From assembly GCA_016200005.1 (NCBI GenBank), contig JACQFP010000063.1, positions 1 to 64,000 of the forward strand: 64,000 nt of DNA. Reading direction: 5' to 3'. A model generated the notes under the pieces. It did no database searches and was not told the DNA's origin. It saw nothing but the letters and a program-made list of their open reading frames with translations. Shown one piece after another: positions 54,305 to 64,000 of this stretch. The DNA is from Verrucomicrobiota bacterium (GTDB lineage Bacteria; Verrucomicrobiota; Verrucomicrobiia; Limisphaerales; PALSA-1396). Within the stretch, counting starts at the first letter, position 1; each line of letters begins with the position of its first letter. The position numbers and the translations under genes were made by a program.

Positions 54305-54839
54305 GATCCTTCGGCTCGGCAGGGGGAACTTCACAATCACGTCGCCACAGCAGTTACCCCGGTCGCCAAACCGAATTACATGTGTTTTGTCAAAGCATCG
54401 AAGAAAAGCCGCCACGGAAAAAGCGTGCCCCTTCATCTGTTCAACTGCCACTCATCTTGCAAAATGCAACCTCCGACAGTGCATTTTGCAAGACCCGGAC
54501 GGGTCTCTCCTCCCTCCGCCTTCACCAAAAGGATATCGAAGTTGTTGAGTCATAAGCGGCACAGAGAAAGAATGCAGCCTTGGCATGACAGCCGCTCTTG
54601 AATTGGGAACAGCGCATTCCCTATCGCGAAATAACATGTCGCAGCGGGTTGACCGACAATTTCGGTCCAGTGGATTTCTTTCCGGGTGGAAGGCGCGGGC
54701 ATTGGGTATAAAAAAATTCTGTGTGTTGCCCAATGCCCGCTCGTTTTATCCTCCGGCGCAAATGCAAGTCTGTTGAGGACGACGCTGGTTGCCAGTTGGT
54801 AGCCAGCGTCAAAACCAATTCTCAAGAGCTGATACTGGT
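54305..54839. other. Intergenic region dominated by palindromes, no supported gene
   Basis: 535 bp. It holds a perfect 13-bp inverted repeat (54456-54468 with 54480-54492), an adjacent GACCCG-GA-CGGGTC-type hairpin (54492-54505), a perfect 12-bp inverted repeat (54695-54706 with 54729-54740) with a 22-nt A/T-rich loop, and an 8-bp GACGCTGG/CCAGCGTC pair near 54780-54810. No open frame is convincing. Confidence 0.6.
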
Positions 54840-56480
54840 ATGCAAACAAACTAAGCATCATTCAGAAACTTTTCCCCGTTCGCTCACGCGCTGTCGGTCG
54901 CCGGTTGGCTGACGCTGGCTGTTTCCCTTCAGCCAACCACGCAAGCCGCCCAGCCGCCGCCCTTCCGCTGGATTGAACAGGCGGGCAGCGCCTTCAATGA
55001 TTATTGCCGCGGGATCGCCGTGGACGGCGCGGGAAATATTTACGTGACCGGTTCCTTTTCCGGCGAAGCCTCTTTCGGCAGCACCAAAATCACCAGCAGC
55101 GGCGGTCTCGATATCTTCGTCGCCAAATACGACCAAGCGGGCAACCTGCTCTGGGTCAACCAGGCTGGCAACAACATCTACGACGACTACGGGCTTGGGA
55201 TTGGCGTGGACGGCGCGGGCAACAGTTATGTAACCGGCGCGTACTCCGGCGATGCCACTTTTGGTACCAACACTCTCAACAACCTCGGTGGCTCGGCCAT
55301 CTTCATCGCCAAATATGACACCGATGGCAACCTGCTCTGGGCCGTACCAGCCGGCGGAACCAGCCTCAACGCCGGTCGGAGTGTCGCCGTGGATACGGCC
55401 GGCAACAGCTACGTTACCGGCGTTTTCCAAGGCGTGGGGACATTCGGCACCACCAACCAGGTGACCCTGACAACGACCATCGGCGGCGACTTCGACATCT
55501 TCGTCGCCAAATACGACACCACGGGCGAACTGGTCTGGGTTAAACAAGCCAGCGGAAACGGGTTTGATGTCGGCTACGGCATCGCCGTGGACGGGGCGGG
55601 GAACAGTCTTGTGACCGGTTATTTCGGTGGCTCCACCGCCACCTTTGGGAACATCACACTAAACAACAGTGGAGGTGTCTTGGCGACCAACGACGTCTTC
55701 GTCGCCAAGTATGACTCCACCGGTAATGTGCTCTGGGCGAAGCAAGCCGGGGGAACCGGAGTTGACGAAGGTCACAGCATCGCCGTGGACGCCGCCGGCA
55801 ATAGTTTCGTAGCGGGTGCATTTTCTGATACGGCCAACTTCGGCGGCATCATGCTCACCAATGATTCCGGCGCGGCCCACTTCATCGCCAAGTATGATGG
55901 AGCGGGTAACGTGGTTTGGGCGCAAGAAACCGGCGGCGGCGCCGACAGCGGCACCGGTGTAGTCGCAACCGACGCGCAGGGGGACTGCTACTTCACCGGT
56001 TGGTTCTCCGACACCGCCACATTTGGCAACACCAACCTCAACAGCAACGGCCTGGATGATCTATTCGTCGCTCGATACAACACCGCAGGCAATCTCATCT
56101 GGATCAAGCAGGCGGGCGGCAGTGACTATGATCGTGGGTACGGGATCGCCGTGGATGCGGAACGTAATGTTTGCACCGCGGGCTTCTTCACGAGCACCGC
56201 CGGCTTCGACAGTAAAACTCTGAACAGCTTTGGAGGGTTTGATTGTTTCACCGCACGGCTCGACGGCCCGCCACGCTTGAATGTCGCGCGCACAGGAACT
56301 CAATTCGTCCTCTCCTGGCCAACGAATCAAGTCGGCTTCCAACTCGAAAGCGTACCGAGTTTGTCCGCAAGCAACATTTGGTCGGCTGTGACCAATCTGC
56401 CCGTGCTGGTCGGCGATCAAAATGTTGTCAGCAATAATATTTCAGTCGGGAACAGATTTTATCGGTTGAAAAATCCGTGA
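54840..56480 (+). CDS. Exported SBBP-repeat beta-propeller protein, early in-frame stop
   Basis: The mature protein has seven SBBP-type blades (VDGAGNIYVTGSFSG, VDGAGNSYVTGAYSG, VDTAGNSYVTGVFQG, VDGAGNSLVTGYFGG, VDAAGNSFVAGAFSD, TDAQGDCYFTGWFSD, VDAERNVCTAGFFTS), each followed by FVAKYDxxGNLLW-like text, so a seven-bladed propeller is likely. It ends SVGNRFYRLKNP. Reading from ATG 54840 gives M-Q-T-N-stop, then a normal signal-peptide-like stretch (ALSVAGWLTLAVSL). No in-frame ATG lies after that stop until GTG 55020, which is inside the first blade. Either the gene is broken, or a non-ATG start (for example CTG 54891) is used. Confidence 0.75.
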
Positions 56481-56609
56481 CCCGATGTTGCCAACGTCCG
56501 GGTTGGACGGGCATCGAGAAACGTTGCGCAAGCTCTTATCGGTTTAGTTTGCTGAAGGTAACGTGGCGTTCTTGATTCAGGATGGCGGCACATCCCTCTG
56601 GATTTTTGA

Positions 56610-58673
<2,064 letters not shown>

Positions 58674-58737
58674 TTTGCTGGGCAAGAACGCCGTTCCGAT
58701 CCGACCGGGCAACCTCAGCTTGACCATTCCCCACCCT

Positions 58738-58768
58738 CCGGCCTGCGCCGGTTGAGGCCTGCGGCCTC
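58738..58768. other. Two adjacent short hairpins after ligA
   Basis: CCGGC-CTGC-GCCGG (58738-58751) and GAGGCC-TGC-GGCCTC (58754-58768), about 65 bp after the ligA stop. No T-tract follows; either a weak transcription end or a palindromic repeat. Confidence 0.45.
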
Positions 58769-58936
58769 GTGCCCGCTTTCTTCCCGTGCCTGGCACAAAA
58801 GCGAACACTCTCCAGCTCATTTCCACAAATTGGGACACTCACACTCATCGTTTCCGCGTGGCGGGAACGCCGGGTCGCATTGGCACATCGGCAGCTTTGC
58901 AAAAGGAGCGGCGGGCCGCGTTCCGTGCAAACGAAG

Positions 58937-61378
58937 ATGTGCAATTCCGAAAATCTCACGGGTCAAAAGAATTTAATTCCGCAAAGGTGGGCGAGGTTTT
59001 TTTGGCTCGCGCAAATTCTTTTTTTACTCCTCCTCAACCTCCCCGCAAACGGAGCGCCACCGGAACCCCGATTTGTTCCCGGGAAAATTCTGATCAAGCC
59101 CAGAGGCAGTCTTTCGGAATCCAATTTCGTCGCGCTGCTTGAGCGGCACGGCGCGTCGCCCAGCCGGACACTCCATCGCGGCCGGGTGCAGGTCGTGGCG
59201 GTCTCCGAAGACAAGGCGGAAGCGCTTCTGACCGGGTTGCGGAATAATCCGGACATTGAGTTTGCAGAACGGGATTTTATCGCACAGGCCGCTTATGTGC
59301 CCAACGACACGTATGTCGTTTCCGGCAGCGAGTGGCATCTGGCAAAAATCCAGGCGATGCAGGCTTGGGATGTCACGATGGGGCGCAGCAATGTGATCGT
59401 GGCCGTCCTCGATTCGGGCGTCAACCGCGCGCATCCGGACCTCCTCGGACGCATTCTGCCGGGATACGATTTTGTTTCAGGGGACAACGATCCGGCAGAT
59501 GATTTCGGGCACGGCACGGCCGTGGCGGGCACGATTGTCGCGGCTGGCAACAATGGTGTTGGCGTCGCGGGCGTGGTTCCCGGCTGCACGGTGTTGCCGG
59601 TCAAGATTCTGGATGCTTCCGGTTTCGGAACTTACTCGAGCATTGCGGAAGGAGTCCGCTACGCCGTGGACCAAGGCGCGAGCGTCATCAATCTGAGCGT
59701 CGCCGGCAATTCGCCTTCCAGCACGTTGCAAGACGCCATCAGTTTTGCCTGGAGCAACAACGTCGTTGTGGTGGCCGCCGCCGGGAACAATGCAAACTCC
59801 ACCCCGCAATACCCCGCCGCTTGCGCGCATGTGGTCGCGGTCTCCGCCACCGAGCCAAATGATACGCTCGCCTCCTTTTCAAGTTACGGCAGCTACGTGA
59901 CGTTGTCCGCGCCGGGCGACAACATCTGGACGACGCAGCGCGACACCAACAATCCCTACGGCGCGTGGCGCGGCACGTCCTTCGCCAGCCCCATCGTCGC
60001 GGGAATCGCCGCCTTGGTCGCGTCCGAGAACCCTTCGTTGTCGAATGATGAAATTGTTTCCCTCTTGCAGCAAACCGCGGACGACGCGGGTTTGCCCGGC
60101 TACGATACTTCATTCGGTTACGGTCGGGTGAATGCCTTCAATGCCATCGTCGCGGCGAGCGCGCTGCCCGGCGCTTTGCCGCCACAACCGCCCCCGCCGC
60201 CGACAACGCCCGCTCCGGGTGACACAAACGCGCCCGTCGTCACGATCACGCAAGCGCCGGCGAATGGAGCGCGACTCAGCTCGCCGTTCATTTCTCTGGC
60301 TGGAACTGCCGAAGATGATGTCGGCGTTCAGGGCGTTCAAGTGCAGATCAACGGATCAACCGAATTGGCGGAGGGAACCACCAATTGGAGCGGGCAAATC
60401 ACCTTGTCTCCCGGCGTCAACACGGTGCTCGTTCACAGCGTGGACCTGGCGGGCAATGTTTCATCCGACTCCACGATCACATATACTTATGTGGTCAACG
60501 CGCCGTTGACCGTGCAAACAAATGGCGCCGGCAGCGTGACTCCAAACCTGAACGGCAAGCTGCTTGAAATCGGCAGGACTTACACCGCCAGAGCCGTGCC
60601 AGCGGCGGGCCAGTTGTTCGCCGGTTGGGCGGGAATGAATTCGGATTCGCCGACGCTGAATTTCGTTATGCAACCCAATCTCGTGCTCGTCGCGAATTTT
60701 GTCCCCTCCCCGTTTCCCGCGGTGAAAGGCAGCTACGCGGGATTGGTGGCGAATGTCAACGACATCACGCCGGACAGCGCGGGTTATTTCACATTGACGG
60801 TGACTGTTTCGGGCGCCTTCACCGGCAAACTGCTGGTCGGCGGAAGTCGCTGCGGATTTCGTGGTCAATTCAACCTGGACGGCGACGCGATCGTCACAGT
60901 GAGCCGCCCGCAATTGAACCCGCTCACCCTGACGCTGCAGGTTGATCTGACGAATGGCACCGACCAGGTGACCGGCTCGTTGACGGATGGGAATTGGACA
61001 TCGGCGTTGGCCGGCGACCGGAACGTTTTCAACTCGCAACTCAACCCGGCGGCGCAGGCGGGCGCCGGTTCCTTGATCTTGGAGAACACCGATGCCAGCG
61101 CCAGTGTCCTCGCCGCCGGCGCGAGCAAGATCAGCTCCAGCGGCGCGATTGGTGTGCGGGGGAAATTGGCCGACGGACGCCCCTTCGGCGCACGCAGCAC
61201 TTTGGCAAAGAACGGCGATTCACCGTTTTATCTTTCCCTCGATCATGGCAATGAAGTTGTGATTGGCTGGGTCAACTTTTCCACCGGACCCTCTCCCATT
61301 GCGAGTGGCACTGTGCATTGGGTGAAGCGCGGCGCGAATGCGTTGGCCGCCACCTTGCGCGCTGCGTCGGCGCCGTAA
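58937..61378 (+). CDS. Exported subtilisin-like serine protease (S8) with C-terminal Ig and InlB-like domains
   Basis: 813 residues from ATG 58937. The signal peptide has a long basic N-terminus and FFWLAQILFLLLLNLPANGA. A propeptide-like domain follows (ILIKPRGSLSESNFVALLER, about 50-115). The catalytic domain has Asp159 (VAVLDSGVNRAHPDL), His192 (FGHGTAVAGTI) and Ser348 (WRGTSFASPIVAG). The C-terminal region has Ig-like text (VVTITQAPANGARLSSPF), an InlB-like segment (NGAGSVTPNLNGKLLEIG) and a final beta domain (VKGSYAGLVANVN). The upstream frame is a non-ATG extension. Secreted peptidase of unknown substrate. Confidence 0.92.
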   Translation: MCNSENLTGQKNLIPQRWARFFWLAQILFLLLLNLPANGAPPEPRFVPGKILIKPRGSLSESNFVALLERHGASPSRTLHRGRVQVVAVSEDKAEALLTGLRNNPDIEFAERDFIAQAAYVPNDTYVVSGSEWHLAKIQAMQAWDVTMGRSNVIVAVLDSGVNRAHPDLLGRILPGYDFVSGDNDPADDFGHGTAVAGTIVAAGNNGVGVAGVVPGCTVLPVKILDASGFGTYSSIAEGVRYAVDQGASVINLSVAGNSPSSTLQDAISFAWSNNVVVVAAAGNNANSTPQYPAACAHVVAVSATEPNDTLASFSSYGSYVTLSAPGDNIWTTQRDTNNPYGAWRGTSFASPIVAGIAALVASENPSLSNDEIVSLLQQTADDAGLPGYDTSFGYGRVNAFNAIVAASALPGALPPQPPPPPTTPAPGDTNAPVVTITQAPANGARLSSPFISLAGTAEDDVGVQGVQVQINGSTELAEGTTNWSGQITLSPGVNTVLVHSVDLAGNVSSDSTITYTYVVNAPLTVQTNGAGSVTPNLNGKLLEIGRTYTARAVPAAGQLFAGWAGMNSDSPTLNFVMQPNLVLVANFVPSPFPAVKGSYAGLVANVNDITPDSAGYFTLTVTVSGAFTGKLLVGGSRCGFRGQFNLDGDAIVTVSRPQLNPLTLTLQVDLTNGTDQVTGSLTDGNWTSALAGDRNVFNSQLNPAAQAGAGSLILENTDASASVLAAGASKISSSGAIGVRGKLADGRPFGARSTLAKNGDSPFYLSLDHGNEVVIGWVNFSTGPSPIASGTVHWVKRGANALAATLRAASAP

Positions 61379-61785
61379 CGGATACCAATTCAAACCCGGA
61401 ACGATGCCGTTGGGAAATTCCCACGGAGTCACGGCTCGCCCCGTGGAATAAACGCGACCTCTACTGCGGCAGCTACGAACGCCATTCCACAGGGCCAGGC
61501 CGCTGGCGCAAAGGCATGCGGACTTCAGTCCGCTTCAAGGTGATGCACGGTTTGGCGTTCGCTGCCGGTCGCTCCCGATCAAATGAAAGCGCGGAATTTA
61601 TTCGCACTTCCGCAATTCCACACATTTCAGCCCTGGTAAGGACGACGCAGTTGTCTGGGGAGCGTGCCCGCCTCGGGCGCAGCCGACGACGCCCTCGTCG
61701 TCGGCTTTCGCGTGCCGGTGCTCGAACTGATTAATCATGGTTCGGCGCGCGGGCGCGCCGACAAGCAGCCGTGGCGGCTGCGCTC
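61379..61785. other. Repeat-rich spacer before the group II intron, no supported gene
   Basis: Structured but non-coding. Hairpins: GCGGAC-TTCA-GTCCGC (61518-61533), a perfect 11-bp stem AGCCGACGACG-CCCT-CGTCGTCGGCT followed by TT (61681-61708), GGCGCGC-GG-GCGCGCC (about 61744-61759), and GCAGCC-GTGGC-GGCTGC (about 61765-61781), which ends 4-5 nt before the intron. The last two would be 5'-exon stems. Confidence 0.55.
61681..61708 (+). terminator. Possible terminator hairpin in the intron 5' flank
   Basis: A perfect 11-bp stem AGCCGACGACG / CGTCGTCGGCT, loop CCCT, with only a short T run (TTT). The sequence resembles a dispersed palindromic cassette, so the terminator role is uncertain. Confidence 0.45.
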
Positions 61786-62478
61786 GTGCGCCTGGGATGG
61801 CGTTGGGATGGGGCGGTGAAAGTCCGCCTCTGTGCGATGAAGAATCGTGCGGTATCGAACCGTAACTGCGTCGTGGCAACACGGGGTGGAGAGCAACGGA
61901 ACGAGAACGACCAGTCCGTAACACAGGATGTCCCGTGGGACAGCCGCCGTGAACTCGATTCGGTCGGCGTGGGCGGGCGAGCCTTCGAGCGAAAGGCGAA
62001 GCCAGTCGGGGCGGGCGTCAATCCGCTGGCTGCCGGGCGATCCCCGGTCGTCGCGCCGATGGTTGGAGAGGGAATGGGCGGAAGCCCCAAGGCAGTAACC
62101 AGGGAGACCCGCCTGTGCTGGAGGGTGCGCAGGGCGTCCAGTCCGCGTGCCTGGCTGGCGGGAGTCAGAGCGTCCGTAGTAGCGATGAAACGGGTAACGA
62201 CCGTGGAGCGAAGGGAGCGCAGGAAGGTGGAAGTGCGAAGGACAGAAAGACGGAAAAGAAAACCAACGCGAGTGCCCGCGAGGGCTAGCCAGTGGTGGAA
62301 TCAGCCGAGTGCAATTGGCTTGGGTGATACCGAACGTCTGACCGCCGGACTTGGGGACGAGGCGAAGAGCCGCTCCCTCTCGACAGAGCACCCACCGACT
62401 GGAAAGCCGGATGCGCGAGAACCGCCTGTCCGGTTTGGAGGGAGGGGGAGCGGCCACCGCTGCTCTTCCTACCCCTAT
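61786..62478 (+). mobile_element. Group II intron without reverse transcriptase ORF
   Basis: The 5' end GTGCG (61786) fits the group II GUGYG consensus and is followed about 30 nt on by GGGCGGTGAAAGTCCGCC, typical of domain I. The 3' end shows domain V at 62404-62436: AAGCCGGA...TCCGGTTT, with the A-G-C catalytic triad, a G-U pair at the third position and a GAGA-type loop in the place of GNRA. Domain VI follows (62437-62478) with an unpaired A at 62471, 7 nt before the ACCCCTAT end, as expected for a branch point. The length of about 693 nt covers the ribozyme core only. The open frames across it (61771-62637 plus, 61735-62595 minus) are spurious and no reverse-transcriptase motif is present. 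Mobility would need a protein supplied from elsewhere. Confidence 0.85.
62404..62478 (+). ncRNA. Group II intron domains V and VI
   Basis: Domain V is a 33-nt hairpin whose lower stem pairs AAGCCGGA with TCCGGTTT. The upper stem is degenerate (GCGC...CCGC with one mismatch). Domain VI pairs GAGCGGC with GCTGCTC and GGG with CCC, leaving A62471 bulged. The boundary ACCCCTAT/CC is at 62478. Confidence 0.85.
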
Positions 62479-62654
62479 CCTGTTCCTTTTGACAGTATCG
62501 CTTCGTTGCGTTCCGCGGCTCGAAGCGGAATGAATCCCACGCCCCTTCCGACTGCGGCCCTGCAGCGCCGGATAAGTTTCATGCCAAGGGGCCATCTACA
62601 CTTTTGGGGATACCGCGCTGCTCCTGCAACGGCGTAAACTCAGCACGATCATGA
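62479..62654. other. 3' flank of the intron, no supported gene
   Basis: About 176 bp between the intron and an orphan gene fragment. It contains the weak hairpin TTCCGC-GGCTCGAA-GCGGAA near 62513-62532. No coding feature seen. Confidence 0.4.
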
Positions 62655-62783
62655 ACAGAAACCCATGTTCCTCTGACCGCCGCCGGCACGAGTGCCGTGC
62701 GGAAATACAAAGCCATTTACCGTCTCAACGGCGAACAAGTCGGCCAATGGACCGACGTCGCCAGCATCAGTGTGATGGGGTGA
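62655..62783 (+). pseudogene. Orphan C-terminal fragment of an exported or structural protein
   Basis: The frame from 62655 (right after a TGA at 62652-62654) reads T-E-T-H-V-P-L-T-A-A-G, then VRKYKAIYRLNGEQVGQWTD, and ends VASISVMG-stop at 62783. It has no start codon. The wording (KAIYRxNGEQVGQWTD) resembles C-terminal fibronectin-like ends of large hypothetical proteins from Verrucomicrobia and Planctomycetes. The rest of the gene is missing. The intron lies between this fragment and the subtilisin gene, but no host gene for it is visible. Confidence 0.55.
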
Positions 62784-62832
62784 AGTTCCATCCCAACTGA
62801 ACTCAGGTTGTGAATCTCAAACTCAATACTAA

Positions 62833-64000
62833 ATGAAAACCAAACCTATCCTCGCACTCATCAAACGCTCCGCGCTGCTGCTGTTGCTCTCAACCCTCAA
62901 CCCTCAACCCTCAATTTTTGCCCAGGGCACGGCGTTCACCTACCAAGGCCGGTTGAATGACGGCGGCAATCCGGCCAACGGGAGTTACGATTTGCGATTT
63001 GCGATCTACGACGCGCTGGCGGGTGGCAACGCGGTTGGCGACGCGCTGACGAACACCGCCACTGGCGTTAGCAACGGACTGTTCCTTGTCACGCTGGACT
63101 TTGGCGGCGTCTTCGGTGGCACGAACGTCTGGCTGGAAATCGCTGTGCGCACCAACGGCAACGGCGCGTTCAGCACCCTGAGTCCGCGCCAGCCCATCCT
63201 GCCGACGCCGCAAGCCCTCTACGCCGCCAGTGCCGGGACTGCCGTCACAGCGGCCGTTGCGGCCAGCGCGAATTCCGTTTCCGCCGCCAACGTGACCGGC
63301 ACCGTGGCCGACAGCCAACTGAGCTCCAACATTGTGCGATTGACCATTCCAAATACTACAACGCAAGCGACGGGTGGCGTGGTGGTCACTTCCGGGTTCA
63401 TTACCAGCGCCAACGTCACTAACGGCGGGTCTGGTTACACGGTGGCACCAATCGTTACCGTGGCGGATGTCAGCGGTTCAAACGCCGTCGTTACCGCCAC
63501 GGTTTCCGGCGGGTCGGTCGTGAGTCTCACGGTTCAAAATGCGGGCAGCCAATATTCCGCTGGTGCGACGCTGACGATTGCGCCACCACCGAGCAACGCC
63601 AATCAAACGTTTACCAGCGGCAATGTGTTCAATGGCGTCAACACTTTTGCCAACAGCGGCAATTCCTTCGTCGGCGCTTTCAACGGGACATTTGGAAACC
63701 TCTCCGGCGGGACAATTGCACTCAGCAGCAATTTGAACCTGCCCGCAACGACGACGACCGCCGGCATAATCTATTCCGGCGGCAACACCCTGATGCACGC
63801 CTTCGGAAATAATAACTTCTTCGCCGGTGCGGGCGCGGGCAATTTGACGTTGACGGGCCTTGGTCAAAACATGGGGGTAGGTGTAAATGCCCTCCATGCC
63901 GACACGACCGGCTACGGCAACACGGCCAACGGATTTTGGGCACTGATAAACAACACGAGCGGCATCTATAACACGGCCAATGGCAATCAGGCACTTTCCC
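62833..64000 (+). CDS. Exported trimeric-autotransporter/tail-fibre-like protein (C-terminus beyond window)
   Basis: 389 complete codons to the right edge from ATG 62833. Signal peptide SALLLLLSTLNPQPSIFAQG, encoded by the same four-heptamer tract as three beta-helix genes (62889-62916). The mature N-terminus TAFTYQGRLNDGGNPANGSY is typical of verrucomicrobial surface proteins. Gly/Asn/Thr-rich repeats follow, with NNTSGIYNTANGNQALS-type units at the window's end that resemble YadA/trimeric-autotransporter head repeats. No catalytic motif. It would display a repeat rod at the cell surface. Confidence 0.82.
   Translation, partial: MKTKPILALIKRSALLLLLSTLNPQPSIFAQGTAFTYQGRLNDGGNPANGSYDLRFAIYDALAGGNAVGDALTNTATGVSNGLFLVTLDFGGVFGGTNVWLEIAVRTNGNGAFSTLSPRQPILPTPQALYAASAGTAVTAAVAASANSVSAANVTGTVADSQLSSNIVRLTIPNTTTQATGGVVVTSGFITSANVTNGGSGYTVAPIVTVADVSGSNAVVTATVSGGSVVSLTVQNAGSQYSAGATLTIAPPPSNANQTFTSGNVFNGVNTFANSGNSFVGAFNGTFGNLSGGTIALSSNLNLPATTTTAGIIYSGGNTLMHAFGNNNFFAGAGAGNLTLTGLGQNMGVGVNALHADTTGYGNTANGFWALINNTSGIYNTANGNQALS
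62889..62916 (+). repeat. Four CTCAACC heptamers in a signal peptide
   Basis: CTCAACC three times and CTCAATT once, encoding S-T-L-N-P-Q-P-S-I of the signal peptide. Fourth example of the same tract in the window, here fused to an unrelated mature protein. Confidence 0.85.

Noticed and set aside
58738-58768. Riboswitch or structured RNA after ligA
   Set aside because: Only two small hairpins are seen; no longer-range fold or known consensus could be recognised by eye.
61832-61846. Alternative 5' end of the group II intron at GTGCGATGAAG
   Set aside because: It also fits GUGYG, but the GGCGGTGAAAGTCC segment lies just before it, and in group II introns this normally follows the 5' end. The upstream GTGCG at 61786 fits better.
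61735-62637. Two long open frames on both strands across the intron
   Set aside because: Arg/Gly/Val-rich text with no family features. The region folds as a group II intron, whose GC-rich structure creates such frames.

Overview
The window looks like chromosomal DNA of a Verrucomicrobium, probably the soil/freshwater Pedosphaera/Limisphaerales type. This is inferred from gene content, not from a marker gene. The pointers are: a DUF1501 + DUF1549/DUF1553 pair; several type II pseudopilin-like proteins with the [18 protein letters not shown] leader; cytochrome c/copper-monooxygenase-like/TPR fusions; many very long exported repeat proteins (HYR-like, SBBP propeller, autotransporter-associated repeats, right-handed beta-helices); and many palindromic repeats. 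No rRNA, tRNA or CRISPR array was seen.

Layout. 1-9.5 kb: a giant Cys-rich repeat protein running off the left edge (minus strand), a membrane-anchored HEAT-like protein and a 1212-residue exported protein. 9.8-22.2 kb: two convergent paralogous c-type cytochrome/PHM-like/TPR proteins, a PL22-like propeller gene joined to a PQQ-propeller/DUF4091 gene, and a DUF1501-DUF1549/1553 operon on the other strand. 22.3-29.4 kb: two pseudopilin genes plus a decayed third, an unknown exported protein, a BamB-like propeller protein, an outer-membrane-barrel/cytochrome pair and a zinc-ribbon membrane protein. 29.5-39.1 kb: housekeeping genes with tight translational coupling (argH, a hotdog thioesterase, a squalene/phytoene synthase family gene), lysA, a Na+/solute symporter with a tiny coupled membrane protein, a beta-hydroxyacid dehydrogenase and a TIM-barrel isomerase-like protein. 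39.3-44.5 kb: an NAD-linked formate dehydrogenase operon (beta, alpha, fdhD). 45.2-51.4 kb: a cassette of exported surface proteins: three beta-helix paralogues, one autotransporter-repeat protein, one GWI-repeat protein and one pseudogene. 51.5-61.4 kb: acs, a DUF4375-like lipoprotein, an SBBP propeller gene with an early stop, ligA and a subtilisin-like protease. 61.4-64 kb: a repeat-rich region with an ORF-less group II intron, an orphan C-terminal gene fragment and the start of a trimeric-autotransporter-like protein.

The metabolic genes fit an aerobic or facultative heterotroph that takes up and oxidises small carbon compounds (formate dehydrogenase, acetyl-CoA synthetase, Na+ symporter) and displays many secreted proteins. 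The most notable non-gene signals are: (1) the ORF-less group II intron at 61786-62478; (2) palindromic elements lying inside the 5' ends of three genes, two of them in the same reading frame; (3) four signal peptides that each carry four tandem CTCAACY-like heptamers; (4) lineage-type C-terminal motifs (RFYR...P and PWANF) shared by otherwise unrelated exported proteins.
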